A DNA stretch of 64,000 nt. It comes from Beverwykella pulmonaria. Taxonomy: Eukaryota > Ascomycota > Dothideomycetes > Pleosporales > Melanommataceae. This document shows positions 54,601 through 64,000 of this stretch, in pieces. The stretch spans positions 627,403 to 691,402 of the forward strand of contig BCHH01000003.1 in assembly GCA_001599595.1 (NCBI GenBank), given 5' to 3'. A program made the position numbers and the translations under genes. Under the pieces are notes generated by a model. It saw nothing but the letters and a program-made list of their open reading frames with translations, searched no databases and had not been told where the DNA came from. How positions within the stretch are numbered: the first letter of the stretch is position 1; every line of letters begins with the position of its first letter.

Positions 54601-56434
54601 TCCGTTCCGATGATAACGCCATAAGTAAATTAATTAGCCAGCTTCAGCGGCAAAGCTTGACAAATGACCATCATGTTTCAATTTTGGTCAGGACCGCTTT
54701 CGCAATGAAATATGAAATTTTCACATAAATAGCCTTATCCGTCGCTTGAGAGACGATACTAAGCTTAGTGACGATGAATGCTATACTGCAACAAACTAAA
54801 TATTGCTTTGGAGAACTTTATATAGGGAAACGAAACGACATGTCGCTTCAAGACAGAGTATTTTAATTTCGCGAGGTTTCAAAGACTAAAAATAAATTAC
54901 ATAGGCTGATGCCACGGATGGTGCCAGATTTGGTTCCTAGGAGCCTCAGCGTCCCTGGAACAACCTCCCAGGCACATGAACGTTCTAGGACAATCGGTCC
55001 AGGAAAATCGACATCCCTGGAGAATTTGCCCAAGCACCCTAATCTTCTAGTCGATTGGTCCCGGAGAATTCTCCTGGGAATATTCTCGTGGGACTAACCT
55101 CCTTGGAGGAAGCTTAGCCCAGGAGCATCCTCCTAGTACTGACTTCATCTCAGTAAACTCTGCTGACATGATTATGGGTACCATGAAGCTCACCTCTTTA
55201 GGCCCCTGAAGGCGTGTCTTTCTAGCTTCAGTCACTTCGCGTTCATTTTCGGGTCCATTCTTCTCTCACCTCGGATCAAAATTGTGCAACTATCTATTCC
55301 ATCACGTTGTTGCGCACGACCCTGTCGATAGGGTGAAGTCTTGATAGCCTAAGTTACCTCGGTTCTAATCGCTAGCATCTTCCTGATCCTCTCCTATCAA
55401 CTTCACACTAATTTACTATTACTAGTGGCGTTGATTAATAAGAGGCCTATAGATCTCACCAAAATAGCTCCGTCGTAACTGCGAGTAGAAGAAACTTACA
55501 GGTTAATGAGGAATTGGAAATTAGGGTCTGATGAAGCAATCTTGGGATGGGCTAAGTTTGTATTCTGTCGATGGTAGTCAGAATCGCACACTGATTCCAT
55601 TTAGGGAGTACATGCCACAGCTATCATGCATCGAAATTCCCATTAAATACTGGCTCAAGAGGACGTTCACGGGACATTTGGTCGATATCACGTGCTCCGA
55701 ATTTGTTATGTTCAGCATCTGCGAATTCGTCCTCGCTATTGAACGAACATCCCATCCCGTAGCAAAAGCTATCACGGTCATCAAGGCAGTTCTTCCACAT
55801 GACCCTTCCCAGTATGACAGCGGAAAGGCTACAGAAACCGCGCAGTGGTCGACTAATAATAAGAAAGCATGCGGAGCATTCTAAAATCGTGCGTCGAGAT
55901 CCTGGCTTCGAGAACCAGGGTACTAGGTAGCCTCAAATACTAACGCCAGAAAGAAGGCCAGAAAATCCAACCTCTGAGACTGATGAGGATGCGCCACAAG
56001 ATCTAGTCTCACTTGCACGCATTCTGAAGACTCCTTTGATGATATGAAAGCAATTCGGATACTCGTTCAACAGTTCAGTTCAAGCAGCTCAGCGTTAAGT
56101 ATACTACGTTATAGAACACTTTAGACCTGCTCATGTGTTACATCCGAGTACTGATGGATAGTGAAAGATATGAAGTCCAAAAAAATAAAAAAACTCTTGA
56201 TCAAGTTCAGATATATGTTTCTAAATAGGTGTGTGTAACTTGGGGTACGAGATTGAGGGCAAAATTGCTTGAAATGGTAATGCTGTTCAAATGTGCAGTT
56301 CTGTACTACATCTGAGCGTGCAAAGATTATAATTTAGCCATAACTTAGCTACATATTTTAGAACCTCTAAGTTTTTCCCTACACTTCACTCTACTTAGGG
56401 CCTGGTCACCTATTCCAAGTCTCCTTTCCTAAAT

Positions 56435-57385
56435 TTAGGAGGGGCTACCTCTTTGTTTCAGGGTTTGGCCCCCAGTATCAAGGGAGGTAGAGCTGCCATG
56501 CGCCTGATCCTCCTGCTCAATCTTCTTCACGTCCACACCTCTCTCGACAGGAAGTACTGTGGCATTAAAGGCAGCCATGGTGAGGCCAAAACGAGATAAG
56601 ATGCGGGGCTCCCAGTTCGGCGAAAATCGTTCCTCGGTGAGCATGGGTCGGAGGTCATCGACGCGGCCACCGAAGATGGTCAGCATGGTTGAAGAACTGC
56701 GCTTCAGTCAGCTGAATAGTAGTTTCAAGGTAGGCGCAACGTACTTTGAGCTGCCAAACATATTGTGAAACAAGCTCTCGGTGTAGGCTTCATTCGTCTT
56801 CTTAGCAGCATACCTCCTCTTCGAGAGCGCTAAACTCAGGTCCTTCTTCGTCAGCAGAGGCAATCCATCTGCCGTTTTTCCGGTCGCCTCCTTCAAAAGC
56901 TCATCCACGAGTTGTAGATCGGGCTTTCCTTGATCTGGCACTAGCGCTGCGTCATGACGTGTGAGGCTTCCGTCGTGCTCAATCGCATTGTGCTTGCTCA
57001 GATCGGCGAGATCAAATTTGCCATCCCAATACGAGCGGTCCAGAAAGTCGGCAGAGAACTTTGGCACGAAGAAGCAGAAAGAAGGTGCAAAATTGAACGT
57101 GTGGCGAATTGCTGTGTTCATCTCGCGGAAGGTGATGTTCTTGCCGTCGTGGGGTAGGATGCCATGGTTCGCCATAGCATTCAGCATAGGGCAGGCGCTG
57201 CGGGAGTCACCGTCATTTGGAGGAACGTACTCGGGCCACTGGCCATTGTGTCCTGGAGCTCCTGCTGGTACGACATGGCCGGGCTTGTGGGCAGGCAGGA
57301 CGATGTTGAGCAAGAAGAGGTTCAAGTCCCAGACAAGGACAAAAGTATCAATAAAGGGCTTCGTGATTTTCTGGACGAGACCCAT
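56435..57385 (-). CDS. Heme-thiolate peroxidase (chloroperoxidase / unspecific peroxygenase family)
   Basis: Extracellular or secretory heme enzyme using H2O2 to halogenate or oxygenate substrates. Exons 56745-57385 and 56435-56696 give 300 aa, a short-type peroxygenase. Start chosen at MGLVQKITKPFIDTFVLVWD, whose hydrophobic segment can act as signal/anchor. The proximal heme loop reads SRSACPMLNAMANHGILPHD: the Cys ligand is kept but the usual PCP is ACP. The distal acid-base motif is IEHDGSLTRHD (Glu-His-Asp), and the C-terminal FGGRVDDLRPMLTEERFSPN is typical of fungal members. The same frame stays open 135 codons upstream (to 57790), which I take as leader sequence. No metabolic partner is adjacent. 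Confidence 0.85.
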
Positions 57386-58408
57386 CCTGGTGTGAATGGG
57401 GTGAGGCAGGCAGGTGTCTGGAAGCAGATATGGCGGGGGCAAGCTCTTGGGGATCTTCATAACCAATATGTGCGGGGCTTCTGTCCATCCTGCAGTGGTG
57501 CGATCGTTAGCAAGCCAGCCACCGCCGATTAACTCGTCTATTGGCTTCGTGCCATTGGCTCTCGCCTGGTGACACACAATAGTGTGTGACGTGCCAGCAG
57601 CATCAATGTAACGCGTTTGGGCAAAGCTTTCAGAGCAGCCCGCACGATTGGAGGATCTGATCTTGGATGAGGAACGGGCCGTGAATCCTGCGACCAAAGC
57701 AGAAACGAAGGCAGCGGTAAGTGAATCCCATACTCGCGCCAAGAGAAATAATTGCTTTTTAGGGTTGAAGCAATAAAAGAAAGCAGCCATTGTGACTCCG
57801 TTACATCGTCAACGAAATCAATAGTGATGGTCGAGTATTATACATCCGTCAGTCCCAATAGTCTGGTTTATGTGGAACATTCAAACTATAGTTCGACTGT
57901 TCGGAAACTCTTCCCGGGGATTATTACCATTCAAAGTCACGAACCACGACTGCAAATTCCAAACAAACGTTGTAATGCTGGCCGCACGCCTCCTTGGCAA
58001 AGAAAGCCACGACTTTGAAATCATTATCGGAACCTTTCAATTTCTCTAAAACTTTCTGCAAAATGGCTTGCCTACCCATCTGGAAACTTATCTTTCTTAA
58101 ATCACCAGGATTTTATCTTTTTATTATAATTCGATGGCTTTCTTCTCAACTACTCGAAATACAGCTAAGATGGTTCCATTGTTCTGGCGGAATGCATCTA
58201 CAAGATCGGCAAGTAAAACGAATCAAAACTGCAACCCTCCCAAATTCCCGGCAACAATTGTGGCACAGGAAGTGCGATTCCTACAACGTTGTACAAGAAA
58301 ACCTTCGAAGGCAATTCTCAAGTGTGAAAGGGTGATTGGAACCCAGCATGCGATCAACCAAGCCTCTTTACTTAGAACTCACTAACGCCGCTTGTCAAGC
58401 CGATTAGG
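57386..58408. other. Intergenic, peroxidase promoter side
   Basis: About 1 kb. The first 400 bp is the open upstream frame of the peroxidase; no independent gene is recognised. Confidence 0.4.
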
Positions 58409-60259
58409 TTACAAGTGGCTGGCACAGCTTCCAGTACAGCCCACACAAGCTCCTTTAGTGTCCACCAATGTTTGTACACCGCGAACTGGTTCGTCAATAA
58501 GCAGGGTCTTCGCACCTTGGTCCTGGAGCCCATACCAAGCGAGGGAGAATGCATTTCTGAGCGTATCAATGGCAGTGAGAATCAACTCTCCGTTGGAGCC
58601 ATATGTCGTTGGTATGAGAGAAATTACTTCCGAAGTCCGGGGAGTTGAAGTTAGTGGAGCCAGACGAATCCTTGACACACCGAACTCCTCCATCTCATCA
58701 GGGTAGTAACGAAGAACGCGGTTAACAGTATCGCCGACGATCATATCATTCGCCATGGCGAATCGGGTGAAATTGGCAGAATATTGCGCGGTCGCATTCC
58801 TGAGCCAGAGGTTACCGTCTACACCAGCGAGGAGAGAATAGGTACTGGTGGTATCCCGAATGGTTGTGGAATTTTTTGCAAGACTCGGATCTGCGGGAAC
58901 ACAGAAGTTTGACCCGCCTCCTTCATGAGGCCCGTGAGGATGGTCGTGGTGGCCTGGGCCGTTGTTGCAGTCGCATCCGCACCTATCTCTAGCTTCAAAG
59001 TCGGAGCTGCAATGCTCCTTTTACGAGAAAAGCTAGACAAGCCGCGTTTACTGATATGGATCTTGGAGGTTCCCAGGAAGTCAGACGCAAGGATGTACTC
59101 CGAATGAAGCAAGTTCGCTTCTCCCATTGGATAGACGGCATTCACATCATTGAGGAGTTTGATCTACCAGTTAACACTATTGCATGTGTACGTATCGTAA
59201 TCTGCCTCGAACCCCAGACCCGGTCTCTCTATTATACCGGCTTGAAGGGTGAAAAGGCCGCTGAGCAAGTCGGGGCCGAGCCGAACACTAAATGGAAGGC
59301 CAATAATTGCATCAGCAGAGACTTGACCCCGGGCTTGGAAGACCTTCTCTAGACTTGGTTCAAACCTAGAAGCGTAAGAGTTCCATGGAGCCATGAGATC
59401 GATGGACATGTCCAGTTGCCGCCAGACGAGATCGACACCGGCTTCCACTTAGCCCTGGGCTCGAGCATTGACATCAGCGTCAAAGTCTAGGGTTACCTCC
59501 GGACCGATTGTGATTACACCGGGAACTGAGAAATCAGGGATTCCCATTGCCGCGATACGTAGCGAGAATGCCTTGTCGTTGTATAGCCCTTCAGCGTCAA
59601 GACCGAGGCTGACCCCCGCTGTGAGGTCGCCTGTGATTCTTATAATGCCTCCAATGGCACAGAGGATATGCGAGACACGTATGCTACCTGTTGTGTAAAG
59701 ATCGCCATGGAACCCGCAATCGACGCAGTATAGTGAAACGTCTGAACCTTGCGCGCCTTGACTTCCACAGTTCCAAAGCTTGAATGCACTTTCCCATGAG
59801 GAGCTTACTTCGGGCATTAGTCCGATGGCAATGGGGCGAGGAAGAGTAATGGATGGCTCGACAGTGAAGGTATCGAAAATTCATCCAACGGTATCGGAAA
59901 CTCAATTCCCGATGTCCTTGAACGCGTCCGAGAAGAAGTTCCGATATCGGAAATGGCATCACCAACTCCAGATGCAACATCTTCGCCGGCGTCGATTATC
60001 TATTACTTGTCAATCAAATGACATGTTTCTTGAAGGCTATTACCACAACGCTTACAGCTCCCATAGTGCTTTCAACCACTCCACCTACTGCATCACAGAA
60101 ATCATCAAATAAATGTATTGTTCTATTTACAGTTAGGCTGCCAAGCACCTCATCTACAAGAATTCTCGCGACGAGATATCTCAGCCTCATCACATCCACC
60201 TCATGTGAGCTCATCTCATCAAGCCTCTCACGCGACGCTTGATCGACGATTTGAATCAC
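58409..60259 (-). pseudogene. Decayed gene for a large secreted or cell-wall protein
   Basis: The minus strand reads as one protein interrupted by lesions. Order: FDDFCDAVGGVVESTMGA, a GTAAGC intron, IDAGEDVASGVGDAISDIG, SDAFKDIGN, stop, VSDTVG, stop, IFDTFTVEPSITLPRPIAIG, LYCVDCGFHGDLYTTGSI, PGVITIGPEVTLDFDADV, stop, VEAGVDLVWRQLDMS, NSYASRFEPSLEKVFQARGQ, YTCNSVNW, stop, YPMGEANLLHSEYILASDFL, frame change, CGCDCNNGPGHHDHPHGPHE, NFCVPADPSLAKNSTTIRD, ASHL stop. The stops at 59904, 59883, 59451 and 59166 all fit C-to-T or G-to-A transitions. The CxxC start followed by beta-strands recalls large fungal secreted proteins of unknown function; family not certain. Confidence 0.7.
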
Positions 60260-60769
60260 CCACCCGCCGTCCCTTTTAGCATTGTTTATTGTTTTTGTTT
60301 TTTAGATAGCATCTCCCAGTTTCGTCTCGGTCTCCATTCAGGGGGATCAACACCTCACTGATCGATAGAGAAGCTCTACTATCTCTACTCTGATAGGCCT
60401 GTCTTGCTAAGCTCACGGCAAGCTTCAAGGCAAGCACAACGCTCACGGGGCCTATCACGAGCCTGAGTACGAGCCTGAGCCTATCGGTCAAATACGTGAG
60501 GCGAGACGAGCTCTGGCCCCCAATACAAGCGTTCCACAACCAAACTACCTACTTCCTGCAGGCCGGAGTGATAAATAGACCATGGCGTGGAAAGCGTCCC
60601 GTTAATGCATTTTGTACGTTCTGGGGATGTTGGAGAAGTAGTGGATAGCTTTTATTCATGTAGGACTTTGAGCTGCCAGGATTACGGTATAAGAAGAGTT
60701 TGAGATATCCCATTTGAAGTGATTTAAATCGTAATTGCTTTCTGACTAGTCCTGAACAACCGACGTCAT
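60260..60769. other. Intergenic, nothing seen
   Basis: About 510 bp at the right border of the island. It contains several CTCACGG/GCTCACG and GAGCCTGA words near 60410-60490 but no recognisable element. Confidence 0.35.
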
Positions 60770-61597
60770 TTACCTCGATGTATATCCCCCATCAACCATG
60801 AGTGCAGAGCCAGTTACGAAAGAGCTCCTTCCTCCTGACAGATAAAGAACTCCGTCAGCTATTTCTTTCGGACTTCCCATACGCTTCATCGGCACTGCAG
60901 TTGCGACACGCTCTTCCATTGCCTTCAATACCTGTGGGTTTTTGGTCGTCATTGGTGTCTCCGTGTACCCCGGGCATATGGCATTAATGCGCAGTCCAAT
61001 GCTGGCATAGTCTTCCGAAGCGGTTCGAGTAAGACCGATCACTGCATGTTTCGTGGCCGTATAAGCAGTAGACAGTGTGATTCCAACAACTCCTTGGATG
61101 GATCCAAAGTTTACGATCGAGCCCCTCTGTAATGGTCTATCGTCGATAGTCGAGAGAATTGGTTCTTGCTCCAGCATAATTTTAGCAGCGGCTCTCAGGA
61201 CGAAAAATGTTCCTGTGAGATTGATATCGATAACACGTTGCCAATCGGTCGTCTTTGTGAATGCAGCTCCGCCCTCGTGCTTGATTGCGATACCCGCAGC
61301 GTTGATGACGTAATCGAGGCGGCCAAATTTTCTGGCCACTTCGCTGACGACTTGATTGACCTGGTCCTCATTGGTGACATCGACTGGGTATATCTCAATC
61401 TGGCATCGTGTGCTTTTTGATCTGTTTTGTCTTTTTCTGAAATCGCCTTCAATTTCGACCTTCGTAGCTTCCAAGGCCTCCTTGTTAATATCTAATATTG
61501 CGATTCCAGCAGAACCTTCTTCGGCGAAAGCTTTCGCGCATGCTTTACCGATGCCTGAGGCACCCCCCGTGACTAGTGCGAAGCCTGGAACGTCCAT
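60770..61597 (-). CDS. Short-chain dehydrogenase/reductase (3-oxoacyl reductase-like)
   Basis: Classical NAD(P)-dependent SDR, intronless, 275 aa. Motifs: TGGASGIG at residue 10, an acidic residue after beta2 (AILDINKEA) that favours NAD, VDVTNEDQV, NAAGIA, Ser in NFGSIQG, YTATK, and PGYTETPM with GSPKEIADGVLYL near the end, then VDGGYTSR. An unusual Arg/Lys-rich insertion (RKRQNRSKSTR) sits between helix C and the DV motif. It lies 447 bp downstream of a Baeyer-Villiger monooxygenase on the same strand. An alcohol-to-ketone step followed by ketone-to-ester would fit, but the pairing is inference. Confidence 0.93.
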   Translation of the reverse strand: MDVPGFALVTGGASGIGKACAKAFAEEGSAGIAILDINKEALEATKVEIEGDFRKRQNRSKSTRCQIEIYPVDVTNEDQVNQVVSEVARKFGRLDYVINAAGIAIKHEGGAAFTKTTDWQRVIDINLTGTFFVLRAAAKIMLEQEPILSTIDDRPLQRGSIVNFGSIQGVVGITLSTAYTATKHAVIGLTRTASEDYASIGLRINAICPGYTETPMTTKNPQVLKAMEERVATAVPMKRMGSPKEIADGVLYLSGGRSSFVTGSALMVDGGYTSR

Positions 61598-62044
61598 GCC
61601 GAAATGATGATGAGGAAATTTAGGTTCGGTGCAAAGGATATAACGGAAGTTGTAGAGTAACCTTTAATATGATTCCATAATTCCATCTCCGATTTTACTT
61701 TGGTGTCTTCGCGTGCAAAATATGCGGGGAAAACTACCTTGTATCGGGAAGACTTTCCTCTGACGAACTTACGGAATTTAGCGTTGTCACATCGAATCGG
61801 ATGATCATCCACATCTACTACTTAGAAATTGACCCTCTCCTCAACGTGCTAGATTGGACTAGCGTCAGTGAGCGGTTTTTACAAGCCCGGTTTTCTTTGA
61901 TTGAAATCATATGCGTTTTGAAATGGAGGTGCAAAAATTGGAGGGGAAAGCAATTTGAATTGATGGAATTATCATTCTCTCTGAACATTTGCTCAATGCA
62001 TAATATTTTGATAGATTTCGACAGGCAATAACAGGAGTCGTCGT
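61598..62044. other. Intergenic, SDR promoter
   Basis: 447 bp between the co-oriented monooxygenase and SDR genes. No element is recognised. Confidence 0.45.
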
Positions 62045-63724
62045 CTATGCAAATACCAAGCCCGTGTAACCAGAAAGCTTACAATCCTCGCATCGCTTGC
62101 GGAATTCAAGAGCACTCCCCGTATACCTTGCCACAACCCTAGTTGTCTTCCCTTTGACATTCTTGTTCACACCCGTCATCCAACTGTCCACCTCATTCAA
62201 TAACACATTACGCTTGTCGCACTCAGCCACATGCTCAGACCATTCATTCACAGCCTCCTGTGTCGGCTCAACATACGTATAATTATTATCTTTGCAGTGT
62301 TGCAACAGATCCGAAATCACCTGCACTGCATGCTCAATGCTGCGAGTAGCATTCCCAAATGGTTGATGAGGACCGAGAACCATGAACATATTTGGCATAG
62401 CGTGCGCGGTGAGACCCAGAAATGTGCTTGGTTTATGGTCAGCCCAGATGGCTCGGTTGCCTACTTTGGTTTCACTGCTTGCTATAAGAGGTCGGTTGTC
62501 TTTGGCATGCCAGTCAATCGCATTGAAAGCACCAGTGATAGCATCAAAGCCAGTGGCATAGATCAAAACGTCCAGTTCATATTCCCAGCCCTCAGATGTT
62601 ACGACACCATTTGTCGTGATATGCAAAAGAGGAGTTTTCTGCAAATCAACCAAGTGAATATTCGGTTGATTGAAAGCTTCAAAGTAGCCACTTTCGAGTG
62701 GTACCCGTCGCGTTCCGAAGCCATGGTTCTTCGGAATCAGGCTCTCTGCCACAATCGGATCGTGCACCCTCTCTCGAATCTTGTTGGCCATGAACTTTGA
62801 GTATAATTCATTGGCCTGTCGGTTTGTGTACGTGTCACTGAATACGCCTAGCCATTTTCCGAAACCGGGTTCATCGTAGAGCTTCTCCCATAGCGCGATT
62901 CGTTCTTCTTCGGTCACGTCAAGGGATTTGCGAGGGTCGGCTTGATGTAGGAAACATGCAGATGTCTCTGCGCAGCGTTGAAAGATGGCATCGTACTCTG
63001 TCTTATGCTTGGCCATCTCATCGGCAGAGATTTCTGAATTGCGAAGCGGTGCAGACCAGTTCGCCGTCCGCTGGAAAACGGTGAGAGACTTGATATTCGA
63101 TTCTTTCGATAGGGCGGTGATTGTTTGGATACCCGTTGCACCCGTACCAATGATCCCGATCCGCTTGTTTGCGAAGTCGTGGCTAATATCGATGTCTGTT
63201 GGCCAGCGGGACGTGTGAAAGGCCTCGCCCTGGAAATTTTCGATTCCGGGAATCGCTGGCAAGGTGGGAGAGGAGAGAAAACCGAGACAGCTGATAAAAA
63301 ACGTTGTCACGTACTCATTTCCAACATCATCCACAAATGTCCATGTATGGTTACTGTCATTCCACTGCGCCGTCTTCACCGTAGTGTTAAATTGAATGTC
63401 CTTGTACAGGTTGTGCTTGTCGGCCACGCGTTGAATATACTTGTAAGTTTCTGGCTGGGGCGAGAAAGCTTCCTTCCAATGCCACTCTTCGAGAAGGTCT
63501 TTGTCGAACGAAAAGCCATATGAAAGAGATTCTGAATCGAATCGGCAGCCTGGATAGCGATTCCAGTACCAGGTGCCGCCGACGTCTTGGCCGGCCTCGA
63601 GGATCCTCACGCGCCATGATGGAAAAAGTTGGCGGATATGGTAGAGACTACAAATGCCTGAAAGTCCCGCACCGATGATCAGGACGTCGAAAGTAAATTC
63701 AGTTGGAGTTAGCATTAACCCCAT
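62045..63724 (-). CDS. Baeyer-Villiger monooxygenase (FAD/NADPH, cyclohexanone-type)
   Basis: Flavoprotein inserting oxygen next to a carbonyl to make esters or lactones. Intronless, 559 aa, typical length. FAD-binding GxGxxG is GAGLSG at about residue 18, followed by GGTWYWNRYPGCRFD; the diagnostic fingerprint FxGxxxHxxxWP is FQGEAFHTSRWP at about 164. The NADPH-binding second Rossmann motif is GTGATG, the ATG motif appears as LIYATGFD, and the C-terminal core has MFMVLGPHQPFGN. All BVMO landmarks are present. Start at 63724; Met4 is equally usable. It lies upstream of an SDR on the same strand and close to the window end, so a larger cluster may continue to the right. Confidence 0.94.
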   Translation of the reverse strand: MGLMLTPTEFTFDVLIIGAGLSGICSLYHIRQLFPSWRVRILEAGQDVGGTWYWNRYPGCRFDSESLSYGFSFDKDLLEEWHWKEAFSPQPETYKYIQRVADKHNLYKDIQFNTTVKTAQWNDSNHTWTFVDDVGNEYVTTFFISCLGFLSSPTLPAIPGIENFQGEAFHTSRWPTDIDISHDFANKRIGIIGTGATGIQTITALSKESNIKSLTVFQRTANWSAPLRNSEISADEMAKHKTEYDAIFQRCAETSACFLHQADPRKSLDVTEEERIALWEKLYDEPGFGKWLGVFSDTYTNRQANELYSKFMANKIRERVHDPIVAESLIPKNHGFGTRRVPLESGYFEAFNQPNIHLVDLQKTPLLHITTNGVVTSEGWEYELDVLIYATGFDAITGAFNAIDWHAKDNRPLIASSETKVGNRAIWADHKPSTFLGLTAHAMPNMFMVLGPHQPFGNATRSIEHAVQVISDLLQHCKDNNYTYVEPTQEAVNEWSEHVAECDKRNVLLNEVDSWMTGVNKNVKGKTTRVVARYTGSALEFRKRCEDCKLSGYTGLVFA

Positions 63725-64000
63725 GTCGTGAGTTGCGTGAAATTTGTGAATACGGTGATTGATTCGTTGGACTGTTGATAGAGTGGGTGTGATAATTCGT
63801 TGTAGGAATCGTTGGCGGTTTGTGCGAGTATAACTTCGATATCATAGCAAGTCTTCGTATATGGTGTTTTGAAATGTCACACGAAAGCGAGACGCGTTGT
63901 AGCAGGCAAGAAGGTGTCTGCTCAGCCTTCCTGTTGTAGTAGACACTGAAGAATCGTAACCCACCCCCTTCGTCTATGGCGCAATATTTTCTATCGGCCA
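63725..64000. other. Monooxygenase upstream region at window end
   Basis: 276 bp of promoter sequence; no further gene begins inside the window. Confidence 0.4.

Larger units (their letters stand above)
52777..56434. other. Accessory island core without intact genes
   Basis: About 3.7 kb with two solo LTR-like elements, an ankyrin relic (54300-54600) and a patch rich in CCTGGGA/CCTAGGA words (about 54935-55140). A frame at 55531-55884 has no recognisable domain. Confidence 0.45.

Noticed and set aside
55531..55884. 117-codon ORF in the accessory island
   Set aside because: No motif, signal peptide or neighbour supports it.
1..64000. CRISPR arrays, bacterial operons, rRNA genes
   Set aside because: The sequence is eukaryotic with spliced genes; I saw no regularly spaced direct repeats of CRISPR type and no rRNA-like sequence.

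Overview
The window is nuclear DNA of a filamentous ascomycete (Pezizomycotina). Almost every gene is broken by short GT-AG introns of about 45-90 bp, and conserved single-copy eukaryotic genes are present: CCT5, an HP1-type chromo/chromoshadow protein, COX15 and MsrB. Fungal families also occur (ACS-type permeases, sugar porters, F-box and BTB proteins, a C2H2 regulator, a P450, a heme-thiolate peroxidase, a Baeyer-Villiger monooxygenase). Short solo-LTR-like repeats with target duplications and pseudogenes whose stop codons fit transition mutations are also typical of this group. The genus cannot be fixed from the sequence alone.

Layout. 1-7 kb is a housekeeping block: CCT5 (cut by the left edge) diverges from the HP1 homolog, followed by a 47-codon membrane micro-ORF and MsrB. 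8-20 kb looks like a catabolic cluster: an ACS-family permease diverges from an HpcH/HpaI aldolase; after a pogo-type transposon relic, a RidA-family gene diverges from a 2OG-Fe(II) oxygenase; next come a two-finger C2H2 regulator and a 12-TM MFS exporter-type transporter. The two divergent promoters share an exact 10-mer, GAGCTCCTCC, once as a 16-bp palindrome, which suggests a common regulator. 20.5-25.8 kb holds a decayed gene, an intact seven-exon F-box gene and little else. 25.9-30.8 kb is a divergent beta-mannosidase / sugar-porter pair with four CreA-like boxes between them. 32.6-40.5 kb has an SDR and two more sugar porters; the second lacks a normal splice acceptor at one intron. 42.6-49.8 kb is again ordinary: COX15 diverging from a BTB protein, then a complete P450.

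49.8-60.7 kb is an accessory, gene-poor island. It holds three copies of a roughly 100-135 bp LTR-like repeat, an intact beta-propeller lectin-like gene, an ankyrin-repeat relic, a heme-thiolate peroxidase and a large secreted-protein gene disabled by at least four stop codons. The window ends with an SDR and a Baeyer-Villiger monooxygenase in tandem.

The most promising undescribed item is the 8-14.7 kb gene set with its shared palindromic promoter element. Permease, oxygenase, imine/enamine deaminase and pyruvate-type aldolase would form a coherent route for oxidising a small nitrogenous or carboxylic substrate and splitting a hydroxy-oxo-acid intermediate. That function is inference. The gene families and the motif copies are read directly from the sequence. 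Exon borders were set by hand from splice sites and reading-frame continuity.
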